Assembly (NCBI GenBank): GCA_031835245.1
Contig: JAVKOQ010000016.1
Span: 186,001-250,000 of the forward strand
Origin: Balamuthia mandrillaris
Lineage: Eukaryota; Discosea; Longamoebia; Balamuthiidae
Length of the DNA stretch: 64,000 bases
Direction of reading: 5' to 3'
Shown here: positions 1 to 12,200 of the stretch, piece after piece
Position numbering within the stretch: the stretch's first letter is position 1
Layout: the number at the start of each line of letters is the position of its first letter
Notes under the pieces: model-generated
What the model saw: only the letters and a program-made list of their open reading frames with translations
Told to the model about the DNA's origin: nothing
The model's database searches: none
Program-made: the position numbers and the translations under genes

Positions 1-647
1 TATCTGCTCAACTCCATTGATGCCTCTGTCTTTGACTTTTTCAGTTTTGGTGGTTACATTTTTGTTGGGTAAATCCCCCTGCTGCTTTCTCCCTCCCGCA
101 CTAGCCCAACTTAATGACCTAAACGCTTTATTACAAAAAAGTCTCTGTGTGAATCACTTGGCAGGTCTACTTGGTGGCCCCTATGTTTACTATGCCACGA
201 TGTTACTCACCGGCTTTTTCATGGCCACCTTCATGGTACTCCTCAGGCTCTTTTCGTCGTTTCTCTTTCTCTTTCTCTTTCTCTTTCTCTTTCTCTTTCT
301 CTTTCTCTTTCTCTTTCTCTTTCTCTTTCTCCTTCTCCTTCTCCTTCTCCTTCTCCTTCTCCTTCTCCTTCTCCTTCTTCTTCTCCTTCTCCTTCTCTTT
401 CCCTTTCCCTTTCCTTTCTCTTCCTGCTTCTCTCTATCTTTCTCTCTCTGTGTTGTTGGTGCAGCGACAAGAGTGTATTGACCACCATTTGCATCAACAG
501 GTAAAGACTCTGCGATTGCTAGTGCTGCCCGATCAGCCGGCCGATATGGACGGAGGTGTGGGGCTGCCCTCCAACCGCCGCAACTACTTCCTGCTAAGCA
601 TAGCCCTCCTCCAAATCATATTCTCCTACTTTCTGGGTGTCTATTGA
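1..647 (+). CDS. YIF1: YIF1-family ER-Golgi membrane protein, 3' part
   Basis: C-terminal half of a YIF1 protein; the 5' end lies outside the window. YIF1 pairs with YIP1 and Rab GTPases in ER-Golgi vesicle transport. Three exons join in phase: 1-68, 142-235 and 501-647. They spell the family's hydrophobic core: F-x-x-GGYIFVG, then a GLLGGPYVYY segment, then a helix ending MATFMV, then KTLRLLVLPDQ, and a last membrane helix (YFLLSIALLQIIFSYFLGVY) at the stop. Human YIF1 has matching blocks (SGYKYVGMI, GLLFG..GYY, IVRSLR..LGPD). The second intron (236-500) is almost entirely CTTTCT/CTCCTT repeat. Family identity rests on the order and spacing of these blocks, since there is little sequence to compare. 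Confidence 0.8.
256..420 (+). repeat. CTTTCT/CTCCTT simple repeat in YIF1 intron
   Basis: Two adjoining arrays: six-base CTTTCT units, then CTCCTT units with a few interruptions, lying wholly inside the second intron of the YIF1 gene and pyrimidine-only on the sense strand. Reading frames through it give Leu/Phe or Ser/Phe runs and are not genes. Confidence 0.95.
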
Positions 648-773
648 TATCAGCCCTCCTCTCTCTGCTTCTTTGCTTCCCTTCCTTCCAACACAAAATA
701 AACGGCAGACTTCTTTCTTATCTCTTTTTTTCTCCTCGCAACGCAAAAGAAAAGCCATAAGAGAAAAACAGCG

Positions 774-2725
774 ATGAGAAGGTGTTATGGTGCAGGGGGT
801 GGGCTGCTCGCCGCCAACAGCGGCGTCTCCTTGTGGAGCCGCTCTTCGGGCAATGCCGTTGGAAAGGCTGCTGCTCGCCGGCTCCTTGGAACGAGCGCAG
901 GGCGGGGTTCCCAGGTAATGGTGTATGCCGCACAAACAAACGATCCTCTGTTCAACCTGGCCACAGAAGGTTCTGCTCCTTGCTCTTCTTCTGTTAGCCG
1001 GTGGGTTTGCTTCTAACGTATGCAACCTTTTGTTTGGTTTAAAAGAGTGGATATTCAGGGAGGGTGACCTCTCCAAACAAACGCTGTACCTTTGGCGCAA
1101 CTCTCCCACCGTGGTGATCGGCAAACACCAGAACCCCTTCAAGGAATGCCACCTCCAAAACATGGAGAAAGGTCAGTTCTCTCTCTGCTTCTCTAGTTCT
1201 CTTCTTTCATGGCTAACACGTTTGCTGCTTCTTCGCCAACGGCCAAAAGAGGGAGTGGTGTTGGCTCGACGGCACTCTGGCGGAGGAGCGGTTTATCAGG
1301 ACCTTGGCAACTCCTGCTTCACGTTCCTTTCTCCTCGTGCTCACTTTGACAAAGCCAGGAATACCAACATCATCATCAACGCCCTTGCTGAGAGTTTTGG
1401 CATTAAGGCCACAGCCTCCGGCCGCAACGATATCCTTGTGGAAGGCCAAAAGGTTTCAGCCATTGATCGTCGAGAGAGAGGAGAGAGAGAGAAGAAGAAG
1501 AAGAAGAAGAAGAAGAAGAAGAAGAAGAAGAAGAAGAAGAAGAAGAACAAGAAGAACAAGAAGAACAAGAAGAAGAAGAACAAGAAGAAGAAGAAGAACA
1601 AGAAGAAGAAGAAGAACAAGAAGAAGAAGAAACAAAAGGGAGAGCAAATATAGAGAGAAGCGAGAAGCGACAAGAGAATAGGAATAGATGACTGAACACG
1701 TTCTTTTTGTCTGTTGTTGTTATCAGATCTCAGGGTCAGCATACAAGGTCAGTGGAGAGAGAGCATTACATCATGGCACACTGTTACTGAACGTGGATTT
1801 AGAAGCTTTGGCACAGTACTTAAATCCAGATAAAGCTAAGCTGATGGTAGTAGCCTTCCAATGCCTTCTTCTGAAACTCAACATTCTCACCAAACCCTTC
1901 TCCCCTTTTGCAGAGCAAAGGAGTGAGCAGCGTCAAAGCAAGAGTTAGAAACTTAAGCACGCTCAACCCAAACATTTCTCACGAGACTATCTCCCAAGCA
2001 CTCATCAAACAGTTCTTCACCACGTACAATGCCGAGTGCGAGGTACAATACGTTATTCTATTTATTGTGCAGCCTGTGCCATGATGATAGCTAACCGCTG
2101 GTAAACTCCTTCCCCATCACTATTCTGTGATGAAAAGGTGGAGTACCTAGACTTTGATAAACTCAGGACCATCCCCTCTCTCAATGCATACTATGAGCAA
2201 CTCAAGGATTGGAACTGGCGTTTTGGTTCTCTTCTCTTTCTTTTGCTATCTCTCTTGTTGCCCTCACAATGCTAATACATCTTAACTAGGAGAAACCCCA
2301 AACTTTGAGCACCACATGGAGCACCGTTTTGATTGGGGTAACATGGTATATTGGTTTTATCTCAATTCGTCTCTCCATTCCGTTCTTGCTGAACCAACCA
2401 ACCAATGACCAATAACGGTAGGACATTCACATTGACAGCAGTGGTGGAGTTATTAGCAAGGCAAAGGTCTTCAGTGACTCACTCTACCCGCAAATGATAA
2501 CCATCTTTGAGCGCGCTCTGCCTGGTACTTTTTGGCAAAACTTTGCTTCTCCTTCATTTTTACTTCGGTAATTTTCATTATTTATTGTTGTTCCTGTCAG
2601 GCAAAAGGTACAGTAAAGAGGGCGTGGCGGAGGCTATTCAACAAACAAAAGCAGTTTGTGCGGAGGGTGATGCGTTGGAGGCGCACTTGCAAGAGTTGGA
2701 ACGTTGGCTCGTGGATACCATTTGA
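774..2725 (+). CDS. LIPT1: Lipoate-protein ligase / lipoyltransferase
   Basis: Attaches lipoate to the E2/H subunits of mitochondrial dehydrogenases. Nine exons join in phase: 774-969, 1046-1171, 1250-1452, 1727-1846, 1914-2042, 2138-2225, 2290-2345, 2422-2524 and 2601-2725, giving 381 residues. Family motifs appear in order: [42 protein letters not shown], then GRNDI and QKISGSAYK with the Lys that binds lipoyl-AMP, HHGTLL, and [15 protein letters not shown]. The C-terminal accessory domain shows [13 protein letters not shown]. The basic, Ser/Ala-rich first 50 residues look like a mitochondrial presequence. Intron 3 (1453-1726) is filled with a GAA-rich repeat. No key residue is missing. A role as octanoyl- versus lipoyl-transferase cannot be told from sequence. 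Confidence 0.93.
1492..1648 (+). repeat. GAA/GAACAA-rich simple repeat in intron
   Basis: AAG/GAA array with AAC interruptions, filling the third intron of the lipoate ligase gene. It is purine-rich on the sense strand, opposite to the usual pyrimidine-rich intron repeats of this window. Confidence 0.95.
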
Positions 2726-2821
2726 GGAATCAAAAAAAGGCTCAAACAAAATTATATTTGGTTTTGGCCTTAACTTAGGAAAGGTCCTTTCTTGAAGCGT
2801 GTGCCTAGACATCAAACATTG

Positions 2822-2833
2822 TCAGCAAGCAAT

Positions 2834-2884
<51 letters not shown>

Positions 2885-5800
2885 ACCGGTGACAGGGCAA
2901 ACGTGACGATCTTTGCAGCAGTTGTAGTGCACCACCACATTGTTAGGATACCGAGCAAAGGCGCTGCAGAATGGTTCATTGGTTGGTGAGTTTGTGGCGC
3001 TGCAGGAAAGTTAATTGGTGGAGAGGGAGAGATTTACCTAAGGCCGAGTCGTTTGTGGCACACAGGACACGTCCGTTCTTCTGTGACTTTAATGACGTGA
3101 GCACTCTTGGCATGAATGAGTTCATCATTGACCTTTGGGATAGATGGTTTAAACTTAAGAATTCCGTAAAGCTAACAATGGCAATGGCAGAGTGAAGGAG
3201 CCAACCTGCAGTTTTTCCAACTTAAGCAAATTCTGAGTAACTAGCTTATCGCGACGACGCTTTGTACAATCTCGGATAACGTTGAGGAAGAAAGGCGCAA
3301 GTTGCTTTATGGAGCAGCTCGGAGGGAGGAGCTCCAGAGCCTTTGGTGCATCGATGGAGTGGTAGTATTTGTTGAGGAGAGCCAATGCGGGCGCCAGTTG
3401 TACGGTTTCCTCTGGTGGTGGTCGCAAGTAAACTTGCAACAAGGAAAGGAAGACGTCGCGTGATTCTTCTGACTCAGGGTTGTAGTGCTTCACACAATAT
3501 TGCTCCGCCAGCATTGGATTCTTTAGTTTATACACATAAATACCAAGCGCTTGCTGATGTTGTTGTATCCTGCTCAACAAAATCGCCCGTTCCTCAAAAA
3601 GATCTGGTTCACCATCAATTATTTTCAAAAACCAAAGTGAAATGAGGGCAGTGAAAAGAAGCATACCGTTAAACGGAAAGCGCGATAACATCTTCTCGGG
3701 ATTGTAATAAACAGAGAAATTAAGAAAACCGATCAACTTCCTCCGAGTCTCACCCAACAAGCCGGGCTCTGTCCCAGCTGGAATTAGTCCTGTGAGGTTC
3801 ATGGCACAAGCAAACGATTGAGGGAGATGAACAAGTCGGTTAGTGCTCGCTCAGCGCGTGCCCATAACATATATCCACAATCACTGACAGAAAAGAATAG
3901 CAAACCTCCAGTTTGTCGCTTATAGGTAGCATCGTCCTTCAACTGCAAGACAGTACGCAAGTAGTGGAAAATGAGCTCGTTGTGGAAGGTGGCTCCTTTT
4001 TCATCCCTTTCATTTATAATAAACTCCAAATAGGGCACCACCAACGAAGGCGCTATAGGCGCAATGTGGGCTAACACCTTATCTGGTGGCAGCATTTTGT
4101 CGGGGCTGCGGTCCGTGAATATCTGCAACATATTCAACATTACACGAGGATGTTAAAAGGTTTGTCAACAAAGGTTAGTCAAAGAAATAGTAGCACTACG
4201 TACGGCCAAGCCTTCCCTCGGCGTTGTTTGCAGCACCCACTTGGAAAACTCAAGGACGAGGGCAAGGTGATTCGGATCTAAGTCTCGCAAATACTTGATA
4301 GTCTCGCTCGTTCCGTGCAACGGATTGCCCTGGCGGGGACCTTGTCCCAATCTGAAACATAATAAAGATTAGGTAACTATTATAAAAAAATCCCATAGAG
4401 CTGATTATTCAACCAAGAAGGTAAACGTACTTGGCCAACAGAGAAAGCGCTTTCCCGTGGAGCTCCTTTCCTTTATAAAGGAGAACAAGATGAGAGTACT
4501 TCGTGTAGTTGTGTAGAACCTTCTCACATTCTTTAACGTGACACTGGTTGGGCACCATCAAAAGTGTTGATAGGTCCATGTTGTCGGTTTTGATGTAGGC
4601 TTTCAACAAGGCTGTGTCAATGATTGTTGGCAAGTCTGTCACAGTGCTGTATTCTTCAGTGTCAGGGTTGGTGCTGCTGCTGGCAGCACCAGAACTGTTG
4701 CCTGATGCTGTTGCTGAAGGTCTTATCTGTGTAAGATAGTTAATCAAAGCGGCAAGTGCCTTTTCTAGAGAGGCACCCACTGCAGAGTAGCGTTTTTCAA
4801 TAGAAGAATAAGTTAAGTGATATGAAGGAAAAAGAACGAGAGAGAGAGAGAGAGAGAGAGAACCTAAGACAGGAATGTCCATGGGATAGCTTTGTTCATA
4901 CTTCTCGCGCATGCCTTTGGGTAGCAGGTTGGGATAGAGGCCAATGACCTCTAGCGGATCTGTTTCCAATTGAAAGAAATACTCCATGGCGTGCTCGTAG
5001 TGCCCTTGGCAGAACAAGTGGTAAGAAAATAGTTTGCGAATGGAGCGCAGCTTTTCGGACTGTGAGTGAGAGAGAGAAAAACAAAGAGCTCATAGGTAAG
5101 TAGAAAGGAAAAGGATGCACAAGAAGAGGATCACGCGGTACCTTTGCTTTCTCATCAAAGTCGGTAAGGCTTTCGCATAGATTAAGAGCTTCCTCATATT
5201 CCTTCTCTCGTACTAACTGGTCCACTTGATCCATGATAGGCACTGGCAACAGCCGCCATATGTGACTTTGGGAGGCAACGTAAATGTTCCTATTCTTGAC
5301 CTTCATGAGACGAGCGTTACGGAGGCTGAGCGTCTGTACAAGGGTTTGAGTGCCGGACATGGCTCTAACTTCGAGATAGCGAGGCAGCAGAGCCAGCACA
5401 TACGGGAAGGAATAGTCGATGGTGATAGGATTCTCGCTCCAACTGAGACCAAATTTGCGGGTAGGGGTACCCTCGTAGTCTATGAAGATGCCGATGTTGT
5501 CTTTGGCGAGGATGAGCTGTTTGTTGGGAAGTGAGGTAATGATGGGATGGTTTGCTTTGCCGGGCGAGAACAGGTCTTTGGTGGCTCCCGTCCGCACGTT
5601 TATCAGGTTGTAGTCACGCTTGTAGCCTACGCACAGATTGTAGTCGCACCACACCACTGTCTTTACATGGTCTGGCAAACTCAGTTCCTAGCATACATAG
5701 TCGCAGGGATGGTGTCGGTGTCACAGATAAAAATGGCAATGAAAATAACTAAACTTGAATGTTACCTTGTATTCGTTGAATTGCTTGCCGTCCCACTCGT

Positions 5801-6544
5801 AGAGCAACAGCTTTCTCTTGACTGCCACGCAGAGACGAAGGGAGAGAGTGCTGGGAACAAGGTCCATTGCGAACATGTTTGCTCCCTTCGTTTTGGCCAG
5901 CACAGAATGCGGACTGAAGCTTCCCAAAACATTGACTTGCACTTTGTCTGCAACAGCAACAACAAAAGAAAAAGGAGGTGAGACCTCGTTGTTTTTTTTC
6001 TGTTGTGTGGAAACGGGGTATTGGCAGGAAGGGGGGCTACCTGTAAGGCTGATCAAGAGCTTCAATTCCTCGATAACTTCCAGCTGCTTGATGGGTTTTT
6101 TGCTGAACTCTTTGTGGTCGTCTATAAGCTTCATGAAATAAGGGGTCTTGCCTTCCTCTTTCTTCTCCACCACTTCGTAGACAAGCAACACTCCCTCCGT
6201 CGTTCCCACGATGATGCGGTCCCCTGTATTTTGATATGTTTTTAAAAAACCATCAGCTCAAGCGAAAAGAACGCACTTCTTTTCGTTAAACGGAAGAAGG
6301 AGGGAAAAACAAGAAGAAGAAGAAGAAGGAGGAGGAGGAGGAGAGCGATAGAAGGCGAACGGAGGAGAACAAACCCCATATATCAAGGCATTCTATTTTA
6401 AGGGGAAGGCGGTCCACCAACGAAACCGAGTTGAAGGCCGTGTGACCTGCCTGCGTTGACCATCACCACCATTGTTAGTCTCTTTTTCTTTTGTTGAAAA
6501 CACCTCCCCCTCCCCCTTTAAAAGAAAAAAAATTAACGTACCAT
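2822..6544 (-). CDS. VPS39: VPS39/VAM6, HOPS-CORVET late-endosomal tether subunit
   Basis: HOPS subunit that binds Rab7 and tethers late endosomes, lysosomes or vacuoles. Thirteen exons join in phase for about 898 residues, in order 6542-6544, 6375-6450, 6041-6223, 5766-5947, 5142-5687, 4864-5059, 4431-4779, 4204-4351, 3906-4122, 3667-3789, 3206-3603, about 3038-3171 and 2822-2963. The N-terminus (AFNSVSLVDRLPLKIECLDIW) and CNH beta-propeller match VPS39. The middle has the clathrin-repeat region (SLLAKLGQG, PYLEFIINERDEKG, FEERAILLSRIQQHQQALGI). The C-terminus keeps CPVCHKRLG and SAFARYPNNVVVHYNC, the family's zinc-binding end. The first coding exon is only the ATG, followed by GTACGT. The last frame runs through the GA repeat and ends with a Leu/Ser tail; the exact 5' edge of exon 12 is uncertain. 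Shares its upstream gap with the divergent DOCK gene. Confidence 0.93.
2835..2881 (+). repeat. (GA)n microsatellite at the VPS39 C-terminus
   Basis: Uninterrupted GA dinucleotide array. On the minus strand it is (CT)n and stays in frame with the VPS39 reading frame as alternating Leu/Ser until a TGA at 2822-2824. Confidence 0.95.
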
Positions 6545-7010
6545 GATGCACGCGCACTCTCTCGCCGCTTGCTTTCTCTCTCTGCGCTTTTCGTGTTTTC
6601 TTTTTCTTTTTCTTTTGTATGATTCCCGTGTCGTCACGAATCACTCCTCGCTCTGCGCTTTTCGTTTTCTTTTTCTTTTGATATATTCCGTGTCGTCATG
6701 ATCGTTAGCGTCGTGACGACACGAATATTAAAGAGGGTTCAAGCAAAAGCATTATATTATTGTCGACCAAATCTCATTTTTTTGTCGTCACAAGCGAAAA
6801 GTTTGACCAGCAGTAGCAGCCCGCCCTGCCGCTACCGACCACTACTTCTTCTTCGCCAACGTTGATTCCTTCAACTCCTCCTCCTGCCTACGTACCTGCT
6901 CTTCTTCTTCAACCACAGACTCGTAAGCTGTAAGGGCAAGAGGGGGGAGCAGAGAGAGTTTTTTTTTTAAAAAGAAGCACTTTTTTTGTTGTGCTCCAAA
7001 TTAAAAAGAA
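6545..7010. promoter_or_regulatory. Divergent intergenic promoter region, VPS39/DOCK
   Basis: 466 bases between the two start codons. It holds a partial tandem duplication of about 70 bases (two copies of CTCTGCGCTTTTCG followed by a TTTTTC tract and a CGTGTCGTC box). Three copies of CGTGTCGTC[AC][CT]GA lie at 6627-6639, 6689-6701 and, inverted, 6711-6723. A TGTCGACC box lies near 6764. No coding potential seen. Confidence 0.6.
6689..6701 (+). promoter_or_regulatory. Recurrent box CGTGTCGTCATGA
   Basis: Identical 13-mer at 21759-21771 and, inverted, at 52033-52045. One-base variants at 6627-6639 and, inverted, at 6711-6723 and 24456-24468. All lie in gaps next to start codons. Confidence 0.55.
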
Positions 7011-9256
7011 ATGGAGCCACCACGTTTCGTGCCGGGAGGGCGCTCCGCGGGGAGCCCCGCCTCTTCCTCCTCTCGCGTTGGCGCCGTAGCGCCTCCTCGT
7101 TTCACCCCTGCTGCTGGCGGCGCCGGTTTGGCCGGCAGCAGGAGCCAACCACCCCCACAACACCAAAATATTGCTACAGCGCCGACCTCTCCCACTCACC
7201 ACCACCACCAACAACAACAACAACAACAACATGCTCCACCGCAACCACAACCCCAACCAGCAGCAGTATCCGTTCATACAATAACAACAACAACAACAAC
7301 GGCACGTGTCTCGGCCGTTGTGGAAGCGGGGCCGCCACCGCCGTTGCCTCCCCGAGAGGAGGAGCAACCTGCTCAACCACGCCCTCAGGCAGCACCGCTT
7401 TCTCCCACCGCAGCAGCCACGCCTGCCGTTGCAGTCTACAAAGAAAAGGAGAAGGAACACGTGGCGACGGCAGCACAGGCACAACCCGTAAGCCCCGTCC
7501 GTGGCGGAGGCTTTGGCTCTGCTCCTTCTTCTCCCTCTTCTTCTCCTTCCTTCGGAGCGGCCTCCACGCCGACCTCACCGGCCTCCTCCCCGTTGGACAG
7601 CAGCCACCATCACTCGCATTTGATGGGTTCCACCTCCTCGGCCTCTTCCTCCTCTCGCTCCTCTCTCTCCAGCTCGTCTTCAACAAAGAAACAGAAGAAG
7701 AAGAACAAAAAGGACAAGAAGCATTCCTTCCCCTATGAGGACCGTCTTAAAGAGAGAGCCGTACAGCAGGACCCACACAAGGATCTTATGCTCTTTCCTT
7801 CAGACAACATCGCCCTTGAGCAGCACAAACGCACTTTTCGTACCCACGTCTGCTCCGTTACGGTTCGTTCTCTCATGTTCTTTTTTTTTTGTTCTATACA
7901 TTGTCTTCCTCACAACTGGTGCTACATTGCAGGAGGAGGTGGAGCAGAGCGATTTGAAAGGCTACGTAAGAGACAGCTTGAATGTATTCACAAGGGACTT
8001 GATCACTCTACGCAGAAATTATGAACACTTTGGAGGCAAAGCACGGCCTCCAGCGCCCACTCCCGGTGATCTCCCTCCCGAAGAAAACCCTTTAGAGTCT
8101 TCCACTTCTGCCAGCTCGGCTTCTGACCTTGATCCCGAACTGTTGAAGCCACCCTTCCCAGAGATTCGTCAAAGAGAATCGGCCACTAGGGTACTGCTCT
8201 CTGCTCTCTGCTCTCTGCTCCTCTGTCTAAAGGGTAAAAGCTAAACTTTCTTTTCATATAGCAACAAAATCGCATTGATGTCTTTGTTCCCTTTTCACCC
8301 CTTCGTAAGGAACAAGAAGGACTGTCTGACCCTCGTACTCTTGGAAAACCCTTTCCTCCTCGCAGGTCTTCATTCTTCTCCTCGTTTTGATTGCTGTTAT
8401 CTTTCTTCTTCTTCTTTTTTGGGCTCTATTTATCCATCTTGTTTTTATTGTCTGTTCACATGGTTCTTTGGCGGCTGTAGGGCTACTGAATTGTTGGTGG
8501 TTTGCAAGGAACTGTCGTTTGCTCTGGGAGAGATCGAGCCATTCTTTGCTTCCTTAATGCTCTTTGATGTGCAGACAAAGCAGCGCCTCTCCGAGTCATT
8601 CCATTTTAATTTGAACAGCCCAAGCATTCTGAGTTTATTGAGCCCATCTGGACGCTTGGTTTGCTCTTTGCTTAATTCTCACTTTTCATCCGATCTCTCT
8701 TGTAACACTGATGACGTTTCAAAACATTGCAGCCACCTGGAGAACAACCCAGCCCCGAGACCTGCGCTCGTGCTGCCATATTTCGTGCTAGTTACGCTAA
8801 CCCCAATGTATACCTGGTGTTGCGTTTAGAGAAAGTGATGCAAGGAGACGTAGATGATTGTTGTGAGCCGTACTTCAAACACTCGAGTGTGCGTATCCTC
8901 TATGCTATCCATCGAACTGAGTGAGTGTGCTTCCTCTAATCTAATTATGTTCTTATCTTTTAGTTAAAGGTAAAAGAGCGAACACGCGTCACAAAGGACT
9001 TGGAAGCCGTCTGCGAAAGACTAGGTGAGCACACGCAGCCCTTTGCCTGGGCGGCGCTTCGTGTATTTGATGAGTCAGGTCAGTTGGTACTTGGCACAGA
9101 CACAACTTTTCGTGATCTAATACGTGCCCGTTCCGATCACAATGACGAACGGCTTTGTGAGCTTATCAAGAAGACTGAAAAAGAAGGCAAGGTGTGTATC
9201 AACAGTTGCTTGGTCTGTCGCTCTCTGTATTTTGGATTAACTTTGTTACTGCTGCT

Positions 9257-9297
<41 letters not shown>

Positions 9298-12200
9298 ATC
9301 CAGCCCACAAGCAAACCTATTCCAGGCAAGTGTACCATAGACGTGTCTCTCGTAGAGGATAAAAACAACTTACCAGGGCGCTTGGATCCTTCTCTTTTGC
9401 CAGTTATCCCAGTCGCTTCCAATGGAGAGGTACAAATCGCACTTGTTGCATTTCATCTTCTCTTTTGATATGATTGTCTGATATAATGGACTTGCTATTT
9501 CTGAAACAGCCAATCGTAAGAGAAATGCAAGAATTCACCCCTCCCACTTTGTCAGAAGTGATATTAAAGCCTGAGCCTAATCTGGCTTACGTGAACCATC
9601 TGTACATCTACCCTGAACTTGCTAATCTTACCAAGAACAAGGAAACCAGCAGCCGTAATATTTCCGTTTGTGTCCAACTAAAGGAACATGACACCGATCC
9701 CAAAGGACCTGGTATGCCGGTATGTATTGTCCACCACATTTGGTTTGCTGTTGCCGTCTCACATCTTCCTCCTTTCTGGCCAAAATATAAATAATGATAG
9801 GTGGTCTATGGCACATCACACCGACCTCGCTTCATGGATAACAGCCTCTCTCCTTGTACATACCACAACAAAAAGCCCGTATTCTACAATGAGGTAAAAC
9901 TGAAGTTGCCAAGCGTCCTTACGCCCAATATGCATCTATTCTTCACATTTTATCACATTGGTGTTAGACCGAAGAACACAACACAAACTCCCTGTGGTTA
10001 TGCCATCTTACCCCTACTCCAAGGACCCAAGTATGTAATTCTCCGATCCAATTAGTGTGCATGGTTAGTCTTATGGTTATAATACTCCCTACAGGCTTCT
10101 TGATGACCAAGAATGGAAGATCCCAATCGCTACCTCTCTTCCCTCATCCTATAATTCTGTGCGCGCCTCTGAGCATCTAAAGGTATGGCGTATCTTGGTA
10201 GTGAATGTTCTTGCTAGAGTCCTCACAAATGTACTTCTCAATAGTGGCTGGATAACGCAAAACCTTTGTTCAACTTCCGTACTCGGCTTATCTCCACCAT
10301 CTATTCACAAGACCCCCATCTGCAAAACTTCTTTGAGGTATACTCAGAAGGCAAGGATGGACCCGAACTTTGCAACGTAAGTTTTCTCCTCTTTCCTCTA
10401 TTATTCTCTGCTTCTCGCTTCCTCCGCTCTTTTGTTCTTACCCTCCCTCTCTCTTCCTCTTTCCTTGCGTGCTGGTAAAAGGCAATAGAAGGGTTAAAAC
10501 TATCGAGCGACATGGCCAAGGCAAGGTTTTTCCCGGTCCTACTGGACCAATTATTCGCGGTTATGTGTTACAAGTCAGAGCTCGCTGCCAAACATGCATT
10601 TACCACCATTTGCAGTGTTCTTAGCAGGTAAGCGTTGGGCTGTTGCTTGTGTTTCTTTTGTTTCACACTTTTCTGACCCTTTTCGCCATTATAATGCCAT
10701 CAGTGTGGATGTTCTTACTTCTTCTAGTGGCAAGACAGCACGCAATCCGCAGCTTATGTCCTACTTGTACCTTTTATTTGACGGAGGAGCAAACCACAGA
10801 GAAAACTCACTTCACCAAGAAATTTGCAGGCAATGGATATCGGCATTACAAGCCAAGGTACTCATCCACACTTCTCAAGTTGTTCAACATACGATCAACT
10901 GACATTGCTCATTCCCTCCCTCCTCTCATTGAATAAGGATGCCTGCCTCCCACACCTTGGGAAATTTTCTTGGTTCTTTTTTGAAAGTGTATTCAAGTCA
11001 ATGGCTCTCTATCTTCACAGAACCAACCAACTGCAGGACGATGCAACTCGACCCTCACGCTTTAGCCCCGAATTCCACAAGCTATTAAAGAAGCTGCTGC
11101 GCAGCTTGCGAGCGGACATCCGCAACTTATCAGGACCCAGCGCCTCCGCTGCTGCTGATATCAACCACAACGCCGCACTCTTCACCATGGATCTTTTCAA
11201 CATCATGGACCGAGGTTTTGTTTTCGAGCTGGTGCATGACTGGGTTACTGGAATTTGTCCCAATAATGATTCTCCAATCCTGGTCACGTACAAGTTTTTG
11301 TTCCTTCGCACTGTTTGTGACTACGAACACTACGTCCCGCTCAACTTGCCGTTGGAAACCTCGATAAGTTCTGTGCCGACCATCCAGGAAGACTTTTGGT
11401 ATGTAGCTTTTGTTTGACGTTGTTACATATACATCAACTTTTTCCAACGTGTTTTCGTTTTTTCAAATACAGGCGAAATCATCCCATCGCCGGTTTGCTT
11501 CTTAATGAAGTCTGTAGCTGCCTCACGAAGGATAAAATCACTCGCTTGCGTGTAAGTTTATTTTGGCTTTGTTTTCTTTCTTTTCTCTTCTTGTTTCTTC
11601 TTCTTGTTTTGGCTGTGAACATTTGCTGACAGTGGCATGATTGTGCTATTGCTTGACAGGGAATAACTACTCTCAGAAATTTGCTCTGGAAACACGACAG
11701 CGACCCGCGATATGCTTCTCAACAGAAAAAGCAGCGTGTGGCCACGCTCTACTTCCCCTTTATTGTGATGGTATTGGACAAGGTGCACACCATTGAAAGC
11801 ATGGATGAGGACGAGCAACAGGATTGGCTAATATGTTTCATGTGGATCCTGCGAAACTGCAACCATAAACTCCTCCTTAGAGTATGGTGGAAGAAGGAGG
11901 CTCTGCGCAGCCTCAAAGCTTTCTTCCTTATACTTTCCAAGGCCGTGGAGTCCTTCCGTGGTTCTCCACTTTTGCAGCAGGAAGTGGGCTTTAGCACCTT
12001 GGATGTGCTGGAAGAATTCATGGAGGACTTTGCTAAGGAGCTTCAGGGAGGGACAGGCGGCACTGATAATAGCGGTGAACTAATGGAAAATATGTTCCCA
12101 GTGCTAATCTTGCTGCTACAAGGAAAGCGCTCTGTTTCGTTTTTGCTGTCGATGTTTTCAACCCTTCGCTACTTTATCCACACCCATTCAAAAGCCATCT

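Noticed and set aside
243-497. Glu/Arg- or Lys-rich open frames on the strand opposite the YIF1 intron repeat (similar frames at 1341-1742, 14830-15129, 15516-15953)
   Set aside because: They are translations of simple repeats inside introns or gaps, with no start context and with splice sites of real genes on the other strand.
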